In this document: positions 9,959-19,459 of the stretch, piece after piece
Position numbering within the stretch: position 1 is the first letter of the stretch
Layout of the letters: each line of letters opens with the position of its first letter
Source of the DNA: Blastopirellula marina DSM 3645
GTDB lineage: Bacteria > Planctomycetota > Planctomycetia > Pirellulales > Pirellulaceae
DNA: 64,000 bases
Assembly: GCF_000153105.1 (NCBI RefSeq)
Contig: NZ_CH672376.1
Span: forward strand, 1,775,952-1,839,951
Direction of reading: 5' to 3'
Notes under the pieces: model-generated
Told to the model about the DNA's origin: nothing
The model's input: only the letters and a program-made list of their open reading frames with translations
The model's database searches: none
Made by a program: the position numbers and the translations under genes

Positions 9959-12900
9959 TTAGTCGAACGGATGAGCGCCGAGCGTACCTTTGAGTGCGGC
10001 GAGATAGTCGGCCGATTGGGCGATACCCAATTGAGCTGCGGCGTATTCTCGTCGGGCCGCCAGGTCGAGTTCGCTTGCTGATTCGGCGTTACGTGAATCG
10101 GAAACGAACTTGTCGATGGCGGCTAGGTGTCGCGTCCAGAGCGCCGTATCGCGCTGCTGTTTCGTCGTCAAACGCTGGCGATACCAATCGCTGGCGAGCA
10201 AATACTCTTTGGTGAACATCTGTCGAATCTCGGGATCGGCGGTCGTTTTCCCTTCGTACGAGCCTTCGGCCATGATCATCAGCAGCGCTCGCAGCGGAGG
10301 ACACGCCTCCTCGGCCGAGCCATCCTGCAAATGGCGCTCAGCGACGCGCTGTTGGGCTTCGACGATATGCTTGACGCCGTCCGCATAGGAAACCGGATCT
10401 TGCGTCTCAGGACGGAGAATCGAGTCATCGAACACTTTGAGCGGATTGTCGAAGACGCGTCCAAAGAACGTCCGCACAAACCGCCGCGTGATCCGATAGC
10501 CCAATCGGCTGGCCAGGATCGTCTCGCCGTCGTGCGTGAAGTCTTCGATCTTCTCGAGCATTCCGCCATCGATCAGGAACTTCGGATCGCGTTCCTCGGG
10601 CGTCAAGCGGCACCAGATTTCTGGAATCAGCAAGCTAATGTCATGATCCACGCGAACATGGGGTCCGATGTAGCCGGCCGCTGACGAATAGCCGGCCAAG
10701 CCGGTCAGGATGTAGCTCACCAAAGCGTTGTTCAGATCGGCGGCGGGACGCAGCGCGTTGAACGGACCTTTGGTCAACGCACCTTCGCTGCCGGCGCCGG
10801 TGGTCGAAGGACTCTTGCCGGTCAGCGAGCAGACGAAATCCATGAACAATTCCGGCAGTTCCTGATAGTGGATCGGCCCATAGACCGCCAGGCTGCGAAT
10901 GCCGGCCGCCGCATCGGGCGGATTGTTGCGTCGACCGCACAAGACGGCGTTGACCGGCGTCGGCACCGGTTGATTGCCGGGAATCTTGCGATAGAGCCGC
11001 GTTCCCATTTCGCCGACATAGCGGAAAATGGGATTCGCCATGTCGGGACGCGTCTGCAAGTAGCGAGGATTCTTGCTCGGCTGTCCGTCGATCAGACGCG
11101 GAAACGCCGAACAGACCGCGTACTCGCTGGGATATTGATCCTCTTCCAGAAAGCCGCGAAGGAAGTTTTGCATCGGCAGCGTGAACGAATCGAAGTCGGC
11201 GATTTGTTCGGCCATCTTGGCGACCTCTTCCCGCGTCAACGGTTGGAAGTTCGAGATGAAGTTCCCATCAAGCGACAAGTCGTATTCCGTCTGCTTGTCG
11301 AGCCCGCGATGAACGGCGTCATCGGGACGCTGGAACAAGCGGTATTCGCAATTGGTCAAAAACTTGTAGCTGTCGGCGGTCAGTTGCGGATCAAGATTGG
11401 TGATCGCATTGGCCGGAGCGACGACCGACGCGGTGATATCGTCTTCGGTCTGAACTTTATCGGCGGCGTAAAAATCTTGTCGCAATTTGTAAGTGCGCCA
11501 TTGTTGCGTTTCGGATAGTCCGACGCGCAAATAGGTGCCGACCAACGTGCGATCGCGATATTTCAACTCATGCCCCGGCATGCCGTTGACGATGTCGACG
11601 CTGAAATTGGCGCGCCAATTCTCATCCCAGTCCGGCTGCTGGAAACGTTTGATGATGAATAACATCGAGTAGATGTGATTCGGGATCGATGCGAGCCACT
11701 CGTTGTATTTCTCGGTGTAATCGGTCGACGGCGTCAGCAACTTGATCACGCTTCCGAGCGAACGTTCCGGCGACAAGACTGAGCGACTGGGACGCGCGGC
11801 GTAGTCGGGTTTGATCTGCGAATCGCTCGCCCAGCGATCGCTGAAGTCGTGGTTGAATACGTCGTCGATAAGCGCCAAATCTTTATCGATATCGGCGACA
11901 AAAATCGGCCCATACAACATATAGTCAGCGGCCGATTTGCTGATTTCGCTTTTCCCGCCGCCGCTGACGGTGCACGGCTTGTGGCAGTTGACCCCTTCGG
12001 CCATTGTGCCGATCAATCGCCAACTGGGCGCCGCGGGGTGCTTTTCCATCCGGATTTTGTAGCCGGACGGAGCGATGTAGATCTTGCCCGGCAGCAGAGG
12101 AATCGAACGTTCCTCGTCGTCACGGGTCCATTTGATTTTTTGCTCCAGCATGGTCGCTCGAGCATCTTCGGGAATGTAGATGACGTCGGCGAAGTTTTTG
12201 TCGACGCCATAGCCTTCGGGCTGCATGTCGATCCACTCACCGTAGTCGTTGGCGACATCGTCGATCGTACGGCCGTTGTAGCGCTGGCTGTTAACGCGAA
12301 ACTCTTCCCCCAAGTTCCAACTGGTGTATGCGACCACGCCGCCGGCATGTTCTTCTTCGACATTGCCATAGAGATTCGCGGCGTAACTTAGCTGCGTCTT
12401 GACTTCTTTTTTGCAATAGCCGTAGTAGTTATCGGCGATCAACGTGACGATCACGCCGCGCTGGTCGCGACAGGTCGCTTTGAAGGGCTGCCCGTTGTTG
12501 TATTTTTCGGTTTCGTCTTTCCAGCACATGCCGTCCTGACGCTGACGCGCAGTCGCGTCATCAAAGTGGGGGAGCCCTAGCTCCTTCTTGGTCACCCCTT
12601 CTAGCTGCGGCGCGAGAATCACGCAGCCGGTATGTCCCGACCAATGTTCGGCGTCCAGTGCGGCGTCATTTTTCGGGATGAAAGGATCGCCGGCGTTGCC
12701 GAAAATCGATTCGACGAAATCGAGATTGCTGACCAGTTGTCCCGGCGCATAGAAGCGAACTTCCATCGTCTTCTCCGGCGTATAACCGGGGACTTCGGGG
12801 CATACGATTGGACGCAGCAGCAACGAAACGAAGCTGTACGCTTTGTCTTCGTGATCGGACGTGTATGGAAGCTCTAAAAACTTGCGCGGCGGCGACATCG

Positions 12901-13432
12901 CGATCTGAAACATGCGGGCAAACGCGATTTTCGGCACGGCGTACTTGTCGCCGGCGATCGGCAAACCTCCTTCGCAAACGTGGAAGGTCCCCTTGGTGGT
13001 TCGGCGATCGTGGCGCGGATTGTGTAGGACGCCGTTTTCGATCCGATACGACTTGACCAGTTCGCTCTCGAACTTGTTTCCTTGGACCGGTAGCGACAAC
13101 TCGCGGGCGACGCCGTGACGATCCAAGACGAACGAACGTCGCGGCAGTTGCAGCGGGCCGACGTCGGTGTCCGAGAAATAGTCGCTCAGAAACGCTTCGA
13201 TACGACAATCGATCGGCGGCGGGACGTCGCGCAGCAAACGAGATTTTTCGTGGTAATTCGCCAACAACCCTTTGACCAGATCAGCGAACTCCGTCTCTTT
13301 CTCATGCAGCGGAGGGGGCAACTCATTCGCAATCATCTGTAAGTTGATGTAGCGAATCAAACGACTCCGTTCGGCGCTGCGTTGCTTTTTGGTCTGTGGT
13401 GCGCCGAATCCAAGCTTTTCTTTTAGGTCCAT
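9959..13432 (-). CDS. probable PPi-dependent phosphoenolpyruvate carboxykinase
   Basis: A 1157-residue cytosolic protein, far longer than ATP- or GTP-dependent PEPCK (about 530-620). Length and several blocks agree with my memory of the diphosphate-type PEPCK of Propionibacterium and Entamoeba, which interconverts oxaloacetate plus PPi with PEP, CO2 and phosphate. A P-loop-like '[11 protein letters not shown]' near residues 488-498 recalls the kinase-1 loop of PEPCK ('SGTGKT'), and '[16 protein letters not shown]' is a strongly conserved Gly-rich block of these large proteins. The ATG at 13432 starts '[10 protein letters not shown]'; the open frame goes 46 codons further up without family character. 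It faces the hybrid kinase, with 4 bases between stops. Assignment is by recall, not alignment. Confidence 0.6.
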   Translation of the reverse strand: MDLKEKLGFGAPQTKKQRSAERSRLIRYINLQMIANELPPPLHEKETEFADLVKGLLANYHEKSRLLRDVPPPIDCRIEAFLSDYFSDTDVGPLQLPRRSFVLDRHGVARELSLPVQGNKFESELVKSYRIENGVLHNPRHDRRTTKGTFHVCEGGLPIAGDKYAVPKIAFARMFQIAMSPPRKFLELPYTSDHEDKAYSFVSLLLRPIVCPEVPGYTPEKTMEVRFYAPGQLVSNLDFVESIFGNAGDPFIPKNDAALDAEHWSGHTGCVILAPQLEGVTKKELGLPHFDDATARQRQDGMCWKDETEKYNNGQPFKATCRDQRGVIVTLIADNYYGYCKKEVKTQLSYAANLYGNVEEEHAGGVVAYTSWNLGEEFRVNSQRYNGRTIDDVANDYGEWIDMQPEGYGVDKNFADVIYIPEDARATMLEQKIKWTRDDEERSIPLLPGKIYIAPSGYKIRMEKHPAAPSWRLIGTMAEGVNCHKPCTVSGGGKSEISKSAADYMLYGPIFVADIDKDLALIDDVFNHDFSDRWASDSQIKPDYAARPSRSVLSPERSLGSVIKLLTPSTDYTEKYNEWLASIPNHIYSMLFIIKRFQQPDWDENWRANFSVDIVNGMPGHELKYRDRTLVGTYLRVGLSETQQWRTYKLRQDFYAADKVQTEDDITASVVAPANAITNLDPQLTADSYKFLTNCEYRLFQRPDDAVHRGLDKQTEYDLSLDGNFISNFQPLTREEVAKMAEQIADFDSFTLPMQNFLRGFLEEDQYPSEYAVCSAFPRLIDGQPSKNPRYLQTRPDMANPIFRYVGEMGTRLYRKIPGNQPVPTPVNAVLCGRRNNPPDAAAGIRSLAVYGPIHYQELPELFMDFVCSLTGKSPSTTGAGSEGALTKGPFNALRPAADLNNALVSYILTGLAGYSSAAGYIGPHVRVDHDISLLIPEIWCRLTPEERDPKFLIDGGMLEKIEDFTHDGETILASRLGYRITRRFVRTFFGRVFDNPLKVFDDSILRPETQDPVSYADGVKHIVEAQQRVAERHLQDGSAEEACPPLRALLMIMAEGSYEGKTTADPEIRQMFTKEYLLASDWYRQRLTTKQQRDTALWTRHLAAIDKFVSDSRNAESASELDLAARREYAAAQLGIAQSADYLAALKGTLGAHPFD

Positions 13433-13639
13433 CGTAGTTTTACACGCTGAGGACGAATTTTTAGTACAAGGTTGCGAATGCGATCTTAACCGCTCGTGAG
13501 CCTGCTCGTCTGCGCTTGCCTTCCCTTGGTGGGGGGTTATGGAAAAACCGGCCGCACAGGAGGCGGACAATGGCGAACCGCTGAAAAAATAGTTACCATT
13601 GCGAAAGCAGACCTCTCTCAGTTTTTCAGGATATCGACC

Positions 13640-14992
13640 ATGAGAAACGGCATCGTCCCGGTGCGTCGCGCCCGGCTCGCACTTTTCGTTCTGCTCAGTC
13701 TGGGCTCATTCGCTGCGGCTCAGAATAAGGATCGTGAAACGAAAGTCCGTAATGATCGTCGCGATATCCTGGCCGATGGCACTTGGCACTACAACGATCT
13801 GACGGGCGCGACCGCAGCGGCGAAGTCCTCCGGCAAGCCGATCCTGGTCATCTTTCGCTGCATCCCCTGCGAAGCGTGCGCTCAGCTTGACGAAAAAATC
13901 ATCGAGCGCGATTCGGCGGTGCGCCGCATCATGCAAGAGTACGAGTGTGCGCGAATTGTGCGGATGAACGGCGTCGACTTGGCGAAGTTTCAATTCGACT
14001 ACGATCAATCGTTCGCCGCGTTTTTGATGAACGCCGACGGGACGATCTATGGCCGTTATGGAACGCGTTCGCATCAAACCGAAGAAGAGGGAGACGTCGC
14101 GATTGAAGGCTTGGCCGCGACGCTCGAGAAAGGATTGATCCTGCATCAGATTTACCCGCTGAACAAAGATCAGTTCGTCGCTAAAACCAAAGGTGACAAG
14201 CCGCCAGTTTCGACCGCCGAGAAGTTTCCGCATTTGAAAAAACGGGACTTCGGTGAAGAGCTCGACTACGACGGCCAAGTGGTCAAGAGCTGCATCCATT
14301 GTCATCAAGTTGGCGAGAGCTATCGGGTCACCTATCGGTTGGAGGGGCAAGCGATCCCGCAAAAGATCTTGTTTCCCTATCCGCATCCGAAGATTCTTGG
14401 CCTGATCATGGATCCCAAAACTGCCGCTACTGTCACGGAAGTGACGCCTGACTCGCCGGCCGCGAAAGCCGGCTTCCTGGCCGGCGACGAGATCCTGTCG
14501 CTCAACGGGCAACCGATGGTCTCGATGGCCGACATCCAATGGACGTTGCATCATCTGCAGGAGGAAAAATCGCTCGATGTCACGCTGCGTCGGGGTGAGT
14601 TAATGATCAAAATGGATTTTCCTCTTCCGGAAGATTGGAAAGAGCAGGGGGATATCTCCTGGCGCGTCACCAGTTGGGATCTATCGCGTCAGGTCTTGGG
14701 CGGAATGCGGCTAAAAGATCTAGAGCCCTCAGATCGGAAAGCCCTGGGGCTAGCGGACGATCAGCTAGGACTAAAAGTGCGTCATGTCGGCAAGTACGGC
14801 GATCATCGAGGAGCGCTCAAGGCCGGCGTCCAAGTGGGGGACGTGATCACATGGATAGCCGGGGTCGACAAAAACCTGGATGAATCGAGTCTGTTGGCCA
14901 GGCTCGCCAATGCGACGAAGCCTGGACAAGAGGTTGAGGTCACGCTGCTTCGTAACGGCCAATCGCAACGTACGAAGATTCGTATGCAGTAA
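13640..14992 (+). CDS. secreted thioredoxin-like / c-haem / double-PDZ protein
   Basis: A 450-residue exported protein. A signal peptide (residues 1-26, '[16 protein letters not shown]') is followed by a thioredoxin-7-like domain with a Cys cluster 'CIPCEAC' (residues ~70-80), then a single c-type haem motif 'CIHCH' near residue 216, then two PDZ domains ('[20 protein letters not shown]' and '[17 protein letters not shown]'). This matches the planctomycete family called Trx7/PDZ (seleno)protein, in which a cysteine of the thioredoxin part may be selenocysteine; here it is cysteine. A periplasmic redox or protein-quality role is likely but unproved. AGGA lies 8 bases before the ATG. It converges on ilvD with 7 bases between stops. 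Confidence 0.75.
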   Translation: MRNGIVPVRRARLALFVLLSLGSFAAAQNKDRETKVRNDRRDILADGTWHYNDLTGATAAAKSSGKPILVIFRCIPCEACAQLDEKIIERDSAVRRIMQEYECARIVRMNGVDLAKFQFDYDQSFAAFLMNADGTIYGRYGTRSHQTEEEGDVAIEGLAATLEKGLILHQIYPLNKDQFVAKTKGDKPPVSTAEKFPHLKKRDFGEELDYDGQVVKSCIHCHQVGESYRVTYRLEGQAIPQKILFPYPHPKILGLIMDPKTAATVTEVTPDSPAAKAGFLAGDEILSLNGQPMVSMADIQWTLHHLQEEKSLDVTLRRGELMIKMDFPLPEDWKEQGDISWRVTSWDLSRQVLGGMRLKDLEPSDRKALGLADDQLGLKVRHVGKYGDHRGALKAGVQVGDVITWIAGVDKNLDESSLLARLANATKPGQEVEVTLLRNGQSQRTKIRMQ

Positions 14993-14999
14993 CGCCGCT

Positions 15000-16688
15000 T
15001 TACGAGACGTCGTGAAACGCTTTGCTGACGCAACCGCTATCGGCTTGCGAGACGGTTGCGGCGAAGTCGGCCAGATAGGCATGTTTGTGCCGCAGGTCAG
15101 GCGTCTTCCAGTTGGCGGCGCGAGTCGCCAACACGTCTGCTCCGACGTGCAGCGTGATCTCGCCGCCGAGCAGATCAAACGAGATTTCATCCCCGTCTTC
15201 CACCAACGCGATCGGCCCGCCGACTGCCGCTTCCGGAGCACAGTGAACGCCGATCGCTCCGTGCGATACGCCAGAGACGCGCGTGTCTGACAGAAACGCT
15301 ACTTTGCCGTCCAGATGCGGTACGGCCAAAGCCGCGGTCGCGACCAACACTTCCGGCATCCCCGAAGCGACCGGCCCCAGATAACGAAGCACGATCACGG
15401 TTCCCGGCGTGATCTTATTCGCTTCGACCGCGTTGACGATATCCTTGGCTTCCGAAAAGCAGATCGCTTTGCCGCTGAATTTTGGGTCACGCATGCTCGA
15501 TACTTTGAAGACCACGCCGCCGGGCGCCAGGTTGCCAAAGCAGATCTGCATGTCGGCATATTCTTTGAACGGCTTTTCGATCGTCGCGATCAAGTCTTGA
15601 TCCGCGGGAACATCGGCCGCGCCGTTGACGTTTTCGGCCAATGACTTGCCCGAGACGGTCAGGCACGAACCATCGACAATGCCGACCGAGATCAAGTACT
15701 TCAGCAGCATCGGCGTACCCCCCAGCTTGTGCAGGTCGTACATCGTGCGTTTGCCGCGCGGAGCGAAGCTGCACAGGACCGGCGTGTTGCGGACAATCCG
15801 CTGCACGTCACGCAATGTGAAATCAACTTCGGCTTCTTTGGCCAGCGCGATCAGGTGCAGCACGCCGTTGGTCGAGCCGCCCACGGCGGCGATCACCGCG
15901 GCTGCGTTTTCAAACGCCTTTTTGGTCAAAATATCGCGGGGGCGAATGTTCTCGGTCAGCAGATGCTTGACTGCTTGGCCGATGCTGCGGCATTCTTCGC
16001 GTTTGGCCGGATCTTCAGCCGGGATCGAACTGGAGTAGGGAAGCCCTAGCCCGATCGCTTCGATCGCGATTCCCCAAGTATTAAAAGAAGCGGCGATGCC
16101 GCACCCGCCGGGTCCGGGACAAGCGGTTCGCAAGATCTGATCCGCTTCGTCCGCCGTCATTGCGCCCACGGAAGCCGCCGCTTGGGCGTCGTAGACATCC
16201 AAGATCGACGTGTCGCGGCCCAGATGGCAACCAGGTTTAATACTGCCGCCGTTGACGATCAGCCCGGGATAGTTGAGCCGAGCCAACGCCATGGCGAAGC
16301 CGGGCCCGTTTTTGTCGCAATTGTGCAGTCCGATCAAAAAGTCGTAGCCATGGGCGCTGACGACGCATTCAGCCGCATTGGCGATCATATTACGCGAGGG
16401 AAGGCTGGCGTTGCCCCCTTCATGTCCTTGCGTGATGTTATCGCTAACGGCCGGCGTGCCAAACGGAAACCCGATCAGTCCCGCTTGCTCGCAGCCTGCT
16501 TTCAGCTCTTGGCCCAGTTGATAGGCGTGGACGTTGCAAAGATTGCCGTCCAGCAGCGGCACGCCGATCCCGATCTGCGGTTTGTCAAAATCGGCGTCGG
16601 TCAGTCCCAAGCCGTAATAAAAAGCGGTGATCCCTTTTTGCCATCCACGCGTTAAACGGCGACTATTCCAATTGAGGGGCTGAGACAT
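15000..16688 (-). CDS. ilvD: dihydroxy-acid dehydratase family protein (IlvD/Edd)
   Basis: A 562-residue IlvD/Edd-family dehydratase. The three iron-sulfur cysteines are found in the expected places: 'LCNVHAYQLG', 'GLHNCDKNGPGFAMA' (with the carbamylated-lysine position K) and 'CPGPGGCGIAASFN'. IlvD makes branched 2-keto acids for valine, isoleucine and leucine. The second and third motifs differ somewhat from classical IlvD ('CDKTTPG', 'GMYTANT'), so a sugar-acid dehydratase of the same family is possible. It is a single gene; the stop is 7 bases from the stop of the convergent PDZ protein. Confidence 0.8.
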   Translation of the reverse strand: MSQPLNWNSRRLTRGWQKGITAFYYGLGLTDADFDKPQIGIGVPLLDGNLCNVHAYQLGQELKAGCEQAGLIGFPFGTPAVSDNITQGHEGGNASLPSRNMIANAAECVVSAHGYDFLIGLHNCDKNGPGFAMALARLNYPGLIVNGGSIKPGCHLGRDTSILDVYDAQAAASVGAMTADEADQILRTACPGPGGCGIAASFNTWGIAIEAIGLGLPYSSSIPAEDPAKREECRSIGQAVKHLLTENIRPRDILTKKAFENAAAVIAAVGGSTNGVLHLIALAKEAEVDFTLRDVQRIVRNTPVLCSFAPRGKRTMYDLHKLGGTPMLLKYLISVGIVDGSCLTVSGKSLAENVNGAADVPADQDLIATIEKPFKEYADMQICFGNLAPGGVVFKVSSMRDPKFSGKAICFSEAKDIVNAVEANKITPGTVIVLRYLGPVASGMPEVLVATAALAVPHLDGKVAFLSDTRVSGVSHGAIGVHCAPEAAVGGPIALVEDGDEISFDLLGGEITLHVGADVLATRAANWKTPDLRHKHAYLADFAATVSQADSGCVSKAFHDVS

Positions 16689-16891
16689 GCGGAGAGTTGC
16701 TTTCGAAGGTCAAAGGGGCGCGGAACTGCTAGTATCGCCCAACGCGTGCCGGGGCTCAAGTTCCCCTGCGGTGGTGCAACAAACGCCGTAGTTGCGCACA
16801 AAGCCAGCATGGGGAATGGGCGCCACGCCAATGCCTAATCAATAACGATTCGGTGGTTTCCCACCGTTCACTATCGCTCCCTCGTCACAGC

Positions 16892-17200
16892 GGACCGGAC
16901 AGGACTCCATATTTTTTCGGGTTGGCAGATGGGACTGGACAGGACTCCATATTTTTTCGGGCTGGCAGATGGGACCGGACAGGACTCCATGTTTTTTCGG
17001 GTTGGCAGATGGGACTGGACAGGACTCCATGTTTTTTCGAGCTGGCAGATGGGACCGGACAGGACTCCATGTTTTTTCGGGTTGGCAGATGGGACTGGAC
17101 AGGACTCCATATTTTTTCGGGTTGGCAGATGGGACTGGACAGGACTCCATGTTTTTTCGGGTTGGCAGATGGGACTGGACAGGACTCCATGTTTTTTGGG
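16892..17200. repeat. 40-bp tandem repeat, 7.7 copies, GGAC-rich
   Basis: Seven full 40-bp units begin at 16921, 16961, 17001, 17041, 17081, 17121 and 17161, preceded by a 29-base partial unit. Each contains 'GGGACTGGACAGGACTCCAT' (or GGGACC) and a run of six T. Units differ at only a few positions (T/C in GGACT/GGACC, A/G before the T-run, GTTGG/GCTGG). Because 40 is not a multiple of 3, long open frames appear on both strands; these are repeat artefacts, not genes. The GGACA/GGACT wording recurs at 55893-56027. Confidence 0.95.
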
Positions 17201-17476
17201 GTTAGTCGACCAGGTCGGTGGGTTGCGCAAGCGGCGATGTTGATCGAGCTTGGGGGCTGGAATTCGCTTGCCCTATCCGCGCTACCGATATTTTTTCAAC
17301 TACCAAGATTCTTTCAGAAATGGGAATTCGTAGCGCGCAGCCAAGCGCCGCGTCGTTGATGCGGTTGGCCAACGAACGATTACGCGTGGGTTGTTCTTCC
17401 TCGGCGTGTAATCGACCGCAATTCCGTGCGCTTCGTCAAGAGACAATTTTTGCCTACTGAGTTACCAAATTTAGGG
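17201..17476. other. non-coding tail of the 40-bp repeat, shared with 56.4 kb
   Basis: No credible gene. Bases 17410-17452 resemble 56394-56434: both carry AATCGACC, CCGTGCG and AGAGACAATTTT in the same order and spacing. Each copy follows a GGAC-rich repeat, which suggests two copies of one dispersed element. A short palindrome TGCGCGTTGACGCGCA sits at 17477-17492 just beyond. Confidence 0.6.
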
Positions 17477-17491
17477 TGCGCGTTGACGCGC

Positions 17492-17528
17492 AAAAAAAGC
17501 CGCGACTGTCACCGATGACAGTCGCGGC
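17492..17528 (-). terminator. intrinsic terminator of hsp20
   Basis: A perfect 13-bp GC-rich stem (17499-17511 with 17516-17528, loop CCGA) is followed in the minus direction by seven T (17492-17498). It lies 34 bases past the hsp20 stop. Confidence 0.9.
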
Positions 17529-17562
17529 GCAGAGATCGCCTCTTCTCGGCTCCACGCTTGGT

Positions 17563-18003
17563 TTACTTGGCCGTTACTTCGATTTTGCGTGGTCGCACTT
17601 TTTCGGCTTTCGGAATCGTGACGTTCAAGATTCCCTGGTGATACTCGGCGGTGACGTTATCTTCGTCCACCGGCGACGTCAGACGCAGGCTGCGCTCGAA
17701 CTTGCCATAGGTATGTTCGACGCGATGGAACTTTTTGTCGTCCGATTCTTCGACTTGTCGCCGTTCGCCGGCGATCGTCAGTAGACCTTCTTTCAGTTCG
17801 ACTTGAACGTCCTCGGCGGCCATTCCGGGAATCTCGACCGACACTTCGTAGGACGTTTCCGTCTCGGCGACGTTCAAGGACGGCGTCCAAGCGGCGACGG
17901 CCGACTGGGCGTCGGCGTTGAGCAACGTTCCGAAAAGCCCATCCATCTCTCGGCGCAGGTCGGCGAAGTTGCGCGGATGATACATTGTTAATGCACGGAC
18001 CAT
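17563..18003 (-). CDS. hsp20: small heat shock protein (Hsp20/alpha-crystallin)
   Basis: A 146-residue small heat shock protein, an ATP-independent holdase that keeps unfolded clients soluble as large oligomers. The alpha-crystallin domain spans residues ~40-140: 'PSLNVAETETSYEVSVEIPGM', 'VQVELKEGLLTIAGERR' and the closing 'GILNVTIPK'; a C-terminal 'PRKIEV' takes the place of the I-x-I tail. The ATG has a perfect AGGAGG ribosome-binding site 9 bases upstream. About 110 bases before the start is a sigma-54 type promoter (18111-18127), an unusual way to drive a heat-shock gene. A strong terminator follows, so it is monocistronic. Confidence 0.95.
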   Translation of the reverse strand: MVRALTMYHPRNFADLRREMDGLFGTLLNADAQSAVAAWTPSLNVAETETSYEVSVEIPGMAAEDVQVELKEGLLTIAGERRQVEESDDKKFHRVEHTYGKFERSLRLTSPVDEDNVTAEYHQGILNVTIPKAEKVRPRKIEVTAK

Positions 18004-18110
18004 GATTGGTTCCTCCTCTTTCCCTAAGTACGAAAACCGATCGAAGCGGGCGAACGCTCGTTCGCCGCATGCTTACCATCGCTTCGACGTTTGGTGACGC
18101 TTGGATAAAA

Positions 18111-18127
18111 AGCAAGCGGCGTGCCAA
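18111..18127 (-). promoter_or_regulatory. sigma-54 (RpoN) promoter of hsp20
   Basis: Read on the minus strand the site is TTGGCACGCCGCTTGCT, which fits the -24/-12 consensus YTGGCACG-N4-TTGCW at every conserved base. Transcription would start near 18100, leaving a leader of roughly 100 bases before the hsp20 ATG at 18003. No enhancer-binding protein gene is adjacent. Confidence 0.8.
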
Positions 18128-18371
18128 TTTCTAAGGGTTTGTCGCAAGTGCCGTCGTGAATTGCAGTTGCGAGCGGCGGCTTTTTTTGACTGTAATTTTG
18201 ACTGTGTCAAAATGGCGCCGGCGGCAGTTTTGTTAAGAACCGATTTGAAAACGAAGAAGTTATGAAGGGAATCCGCGTGCTGCGGAAGGAAACAATCGCC
18301 AAGTTAGAAAAGGCCGATAGGATGAGGCGATCCGTACTGAGTTTCCCGTTTCTCTCACCAAGAGACATCCA

Positions 18372-19070
18372 TTGCCCGATTCCCGCTTGATCGACGATTC
18401 GGCGATTTGGATCATCGTTCCGGCTTACAACGAGTCGGCTCGCATCGGCAAAACGCTCGCACCGCTCTGCAGCGCGTTTCCCAATGTCGTCGTGGTCGAT
18501 GACGGCTCGGCGGATGATACGGCGGCGATCGCCGCAGAGTCGCCCGTTTGGGTGCTGCGGCATCTGATCAACTCGGGGCAAGGAGCCGCGCTGCAAACCG
18601 GAATTGATTTCGCGCTGCGGCAAGATGCTCAGATCATCGTCACCTTCGATGCCGATGGCCAGCATGACGCCGGCGATATCTTGCGCCTGGTCCAACCGAT
18701 CCGCCGCGGCGAGGTCGACGTTACGCTGGGTTCTCGCTTTTTGGGCAAGACGATTGATATGCCGTGGACGCGGCATGTGATGTTGAAAGGAGCGGTTTGG
18801 TTTACCCGCCTCTTTTCGCAGATCGCGGTGACCGACACGCACAATGGCTTTCGCGCGATGTCGCGTAAAGCGGCGCAGACAATTCGCATCACGCAAAACC
18901 GAATGGCCCACGCATCGGAAATCTTGGACCAGATCCGCGAGTTTCAGCTGCGGTTTAGCGAAGTGCCGGTTACGATTCGGTATAACGTCGCGACTCTCGA
19001 AAAGGGGCAGAGTAACTCGGCCGCGGTAAAAATCGCCGCTCAGTTTCTGCTCGGGAGGCTCGTGCGTTGA
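18372..19070 (+). CDS. family 2 glycosyltransferase (polyprenyl-phosphate sugar type)
   Basis: A 232-residue GT2 enzyme of the dolichol-phosphate-mannose-synthase class. It shows 'WIIVPAYNESARIG', the nucleotide-sugar 'VVVDDGSADDT', the metal-binding D-x-D in 'VTFDADGQHD' and 'GSRFLG'. It lacks the C-terminal membrane helices of larger members, but the next gene supplies a small membrane protein and the third a polytopic protein, so this is probably the cytosolic catalytic part of a lipid-linked sugar system. The start is a TTG at 18372; an in-frame stop lies just upstream and no ATG is available. It overlaps the next gene by 4 bases. Confidence 0.88.
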   Translation: MPDSRLIDDSAIWIIVPAYNESARIGKTLAPLCSAFPNVVVVDDGSADDTAAIAAESPVWVLRHLINSGQGAALQTGIDFALRQDAQIIVTFDADGQHDAGDILRLVQPIRRGEVDVTLGSRFLGKTIDMPWTRHVMLKGAVWFTRLFSQIAVTDTHNGFRAMSRKAAQTIRITQNRMAHASEILDQIREFQLRFSEVPVTIRYNVATLEKGQSNSAAVKIAAQFLLGRLVR

Positions 19071-19426
19071 CTCCGTTTCAGTGGCTCGCGATCACCTTCA
19101 TCATTGGCGCCGCTTGTTACGAGTTGGTGAACATTCGTCAGCAGCGAGCGGTCCGCATGGTGGGACTGTTTCGGGGCGTCATTTGGTTTGCCGCCGCGCT
19201 GGCGATTCTCTTTCCGAATCAAATCGGTCGCTTGGCCAGTTTTGTGGGAATCGGCCGCGGCGCCGACGTCATTCTCTATTCGTTCGTCTTGATCTTCATG
19301 GCGACGACCTTCTATTTCTATTCGCGCTATCTTCGCCTACAACGCCAGATCACCGATCTGGTCCGTTACCTGGCGATTCAAGAAGCAAGTCGCGGCGCTG
19401 AAGAGCAGACGCTCGAAGAAGGCTAG
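19067..19426 (+). CDS. DUF2304 small membrane protein
   Basis: A 119-residue protein with three predicted membrane helices (residues ~5-22, ~30-50, ~65-85) and a charged coiled C-terminal tail. Pattern and position match DUF2304, a family nearly always placed beside a GT2 glycosyltransferase. The TTG start overlaps the stop of the glycosyltransferase gene (translational coupling) and has GGGAGG upstream. It may anchor the transferase or help flip its lipid product; this is inferred from context only. Confidence 0.8.
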   Translation: MTPFQWLAITFIIGAACYELVNIRQQRAVRMVGLFRGVIWFAAALAILFPNQIGRLASFVGIGRGADVILYSFVLIFMATTFYFYSRYLRLQRQITDLVRYLAIQEASRGAEEQTLEEG

Positions 19427-19459
19427 AACAGAGCGCCGAATCGTTTGTGCAAGGGACCG

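Noticed and set aside
16839..17243. Several 100-residue open frames on both strands across the 40-bp repeat
   Set aside because: A 40-base unit shifts frame each copy, so any stop-free unit gives long open frames in several frames; the peptides only repeat 'PDRTPCFF' or 'ESCPVPSA' words and have no ribosome-binding site.
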